Made by a program: the position numbers and the translations under genes. Below are positions 5,452 to 6,009 of a DNA stretch of 6,009 nucleotides, in pieces; position 1 is the stretch's first letter; every line of letters begins with the position of its first letter. Origin of the DNA: Burkholderiales bacterium (GTDB taxonomy: Bacteria; Pseudomonadota; Gammaproteobacteria; Burkholderiales; SG8-39). Location of the stretch: NCBI GenBank assembly GCA_017880745.1, contig JADGRR010000213.1, forward strand, positions 1 through 6,009. The letters are read 5' to 3'. The notes beneath the pieces are model-generated. The model was not told where the DNA came from, did not search any database, and was given only the letters and a program-made list of their open reading frames with translations.

Positions 5452-6009
5452 TTATTTCGCCCCGGCCTTGGCCGCCTCTTCCTGGGCCAGCATTTCCTGG
5501 CGCGCGATCTTGAGCACCTCCGCGGCCTGGGTGTGGCCCATTTTCAGCGCCAGCTCCACCGCGCTCTCGCCGTCCTTGGAGAGGATGCCGACGTTGGCGC
5601 CGTTGCGGAGGAACAGCTCGACCATCTGCGCATTGCCGCGCATGGCCGCGTACTGCAGCGGCGTATAGCCATTGTCGCTGAGCAGGTTCGGATCGAAGTT
5701 CATCGACAGGACTTTCTGCGCGTAGACCAGATTGTCCTTCTCGATCGCATAGAACATCGCCTTGACGCCTTCGGGGCTCTTTTCCCTGGGCTTCGCCTCA
5801 AGGCCGGTGGGCAGGATGCTGACCACGTAATTGATGAGCGAGATTCCGACCATGGCGATCAGCGCGATGATCAGCGGGAGCTTTGAGATGCCCAGCGTGT
5901 CGGACCAGTTGTCGGTGACGTTGGCGCCGATCACCAGCAGCGCCACCATGATGAAGAAAGCGAACTTGAGGTACAGGAACAGCGCTATCACCAGCAGGAT
6001 GCCGAGGAT
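5452..6009 (-). CDS. Membrane-anchored ankyrin-repeat protein, N-terminus beyond the window
   Basis: The frame ends at TAA 5452-5454 and is still open at the right edge (ILGILL precedes the internal GTG at 5991), so the true start probably lies outside. From that GTG there are 179 residues. Two hydrophobic segments (about 1-22 and 37-60) look like membrane helices. A cytosolic-looking domain follows, with a degenerate ankyrin unit near 74-105 (EGVKAMFYAIEKDNLVYAQKVL). A clear unit at 107-136 contains NGYTPLQYAAMRGNAQMVELFL with the TPL..AA and VELFL signatures. A third, shortened unit lies near 140-163 (DGESAVELALKMGHTQAAEVL). The tail is Glu/Ala/Lys-rich. Ankyrin units bind proteins; no enzymatic residues are visible. 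The gene is convergent with the MFS gene, with a 26-base gap and no clear terminator. Partners and role are unknown. Confidence 0.8.
   Translation of the reverse strand: MLGILLVIALFLYLKFAFFIMVALLVIGANVTDNWSDTLGISKLPLIIALIAMVGISLINYVVSILPTGLEAKPREKSPEGVKAMFYAIEKDNLVYAQKVLSMNFDPNLLSDNGYTPLQYAAMRGNAQMVELFLRNGANVGILSKDGESAVELALKMGHTQAAEVLKIARQEMLAQEEAAKAGAK

Noticed and set aside
4102..5886. 594-codon plus-strand open frame over the second MFS gene and antisense to the ankyrin gene
   Set aside because: It is an Arg-rich shadow frame without hydrophobic segments or motifs. It is kept only as context for the slippery-heptamer finding.

Overview
This is a GC-rich chromosomal window, and its proteins look most like those of a betaproteobacterium, possibly of the Burkholderiales or a related order. 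That assignment rests on protein style and base composition only, because there is no rRNA or other marker gene. It holds six protein-coding genes. The first is cut by the left edge, and the last very probably runs past the right edge. I see no tRNA, rRNA, CRISPR array or insertion sequence.

Left block (1-1373, plus strand): the C-terminal end of an endonuclease/exonuclease/phosphatase-family protein is followed after three bases by a 12-helix major facilitator superfamily (MFS) transporter. The two genes share a reading frame and are separated by one amber codon plus one further codon.

Middle block (1454-4110, minus strand, read right to left): metY encodes a PLP-dependent O-acetylhomoserine sulfhydrylase that makes homocysteine. 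Next is a serine alpha/beta hydrolase of unknown substrate, then a small exported protein built on four 11-residue repeats. The 107-base gap between metY and the hydrolase is rich in symmetry. Its end boxes match the integron attC core-site consensus on paper, with the metY stop codon inside one box and the hydrolase start seven bases past the other. It also holds a candidate sigma-70 promoter.

Right block (4187-6009): a second MFS transporter is divergent from metY across a 76-base promoter region that contains a 7+7 bp dyad. It runs convergently into a membrane-anchored ankyrin-repeat protein on the minus strand.

How the genes fit together: the divergent metY/MFS pair may share regulation, so the transporter could move a sulfur amino acid or precursor, but this is inferred from position only. 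The EEP-MFS pair looks like a translationally coupled unit. I found no convincing new multi-gene system. The items most worth a second look are the attC-like gap, the hendecad-repeat exported protein and an in-frame U-UUU-UUA slippery heptamer in the second transporter gene.
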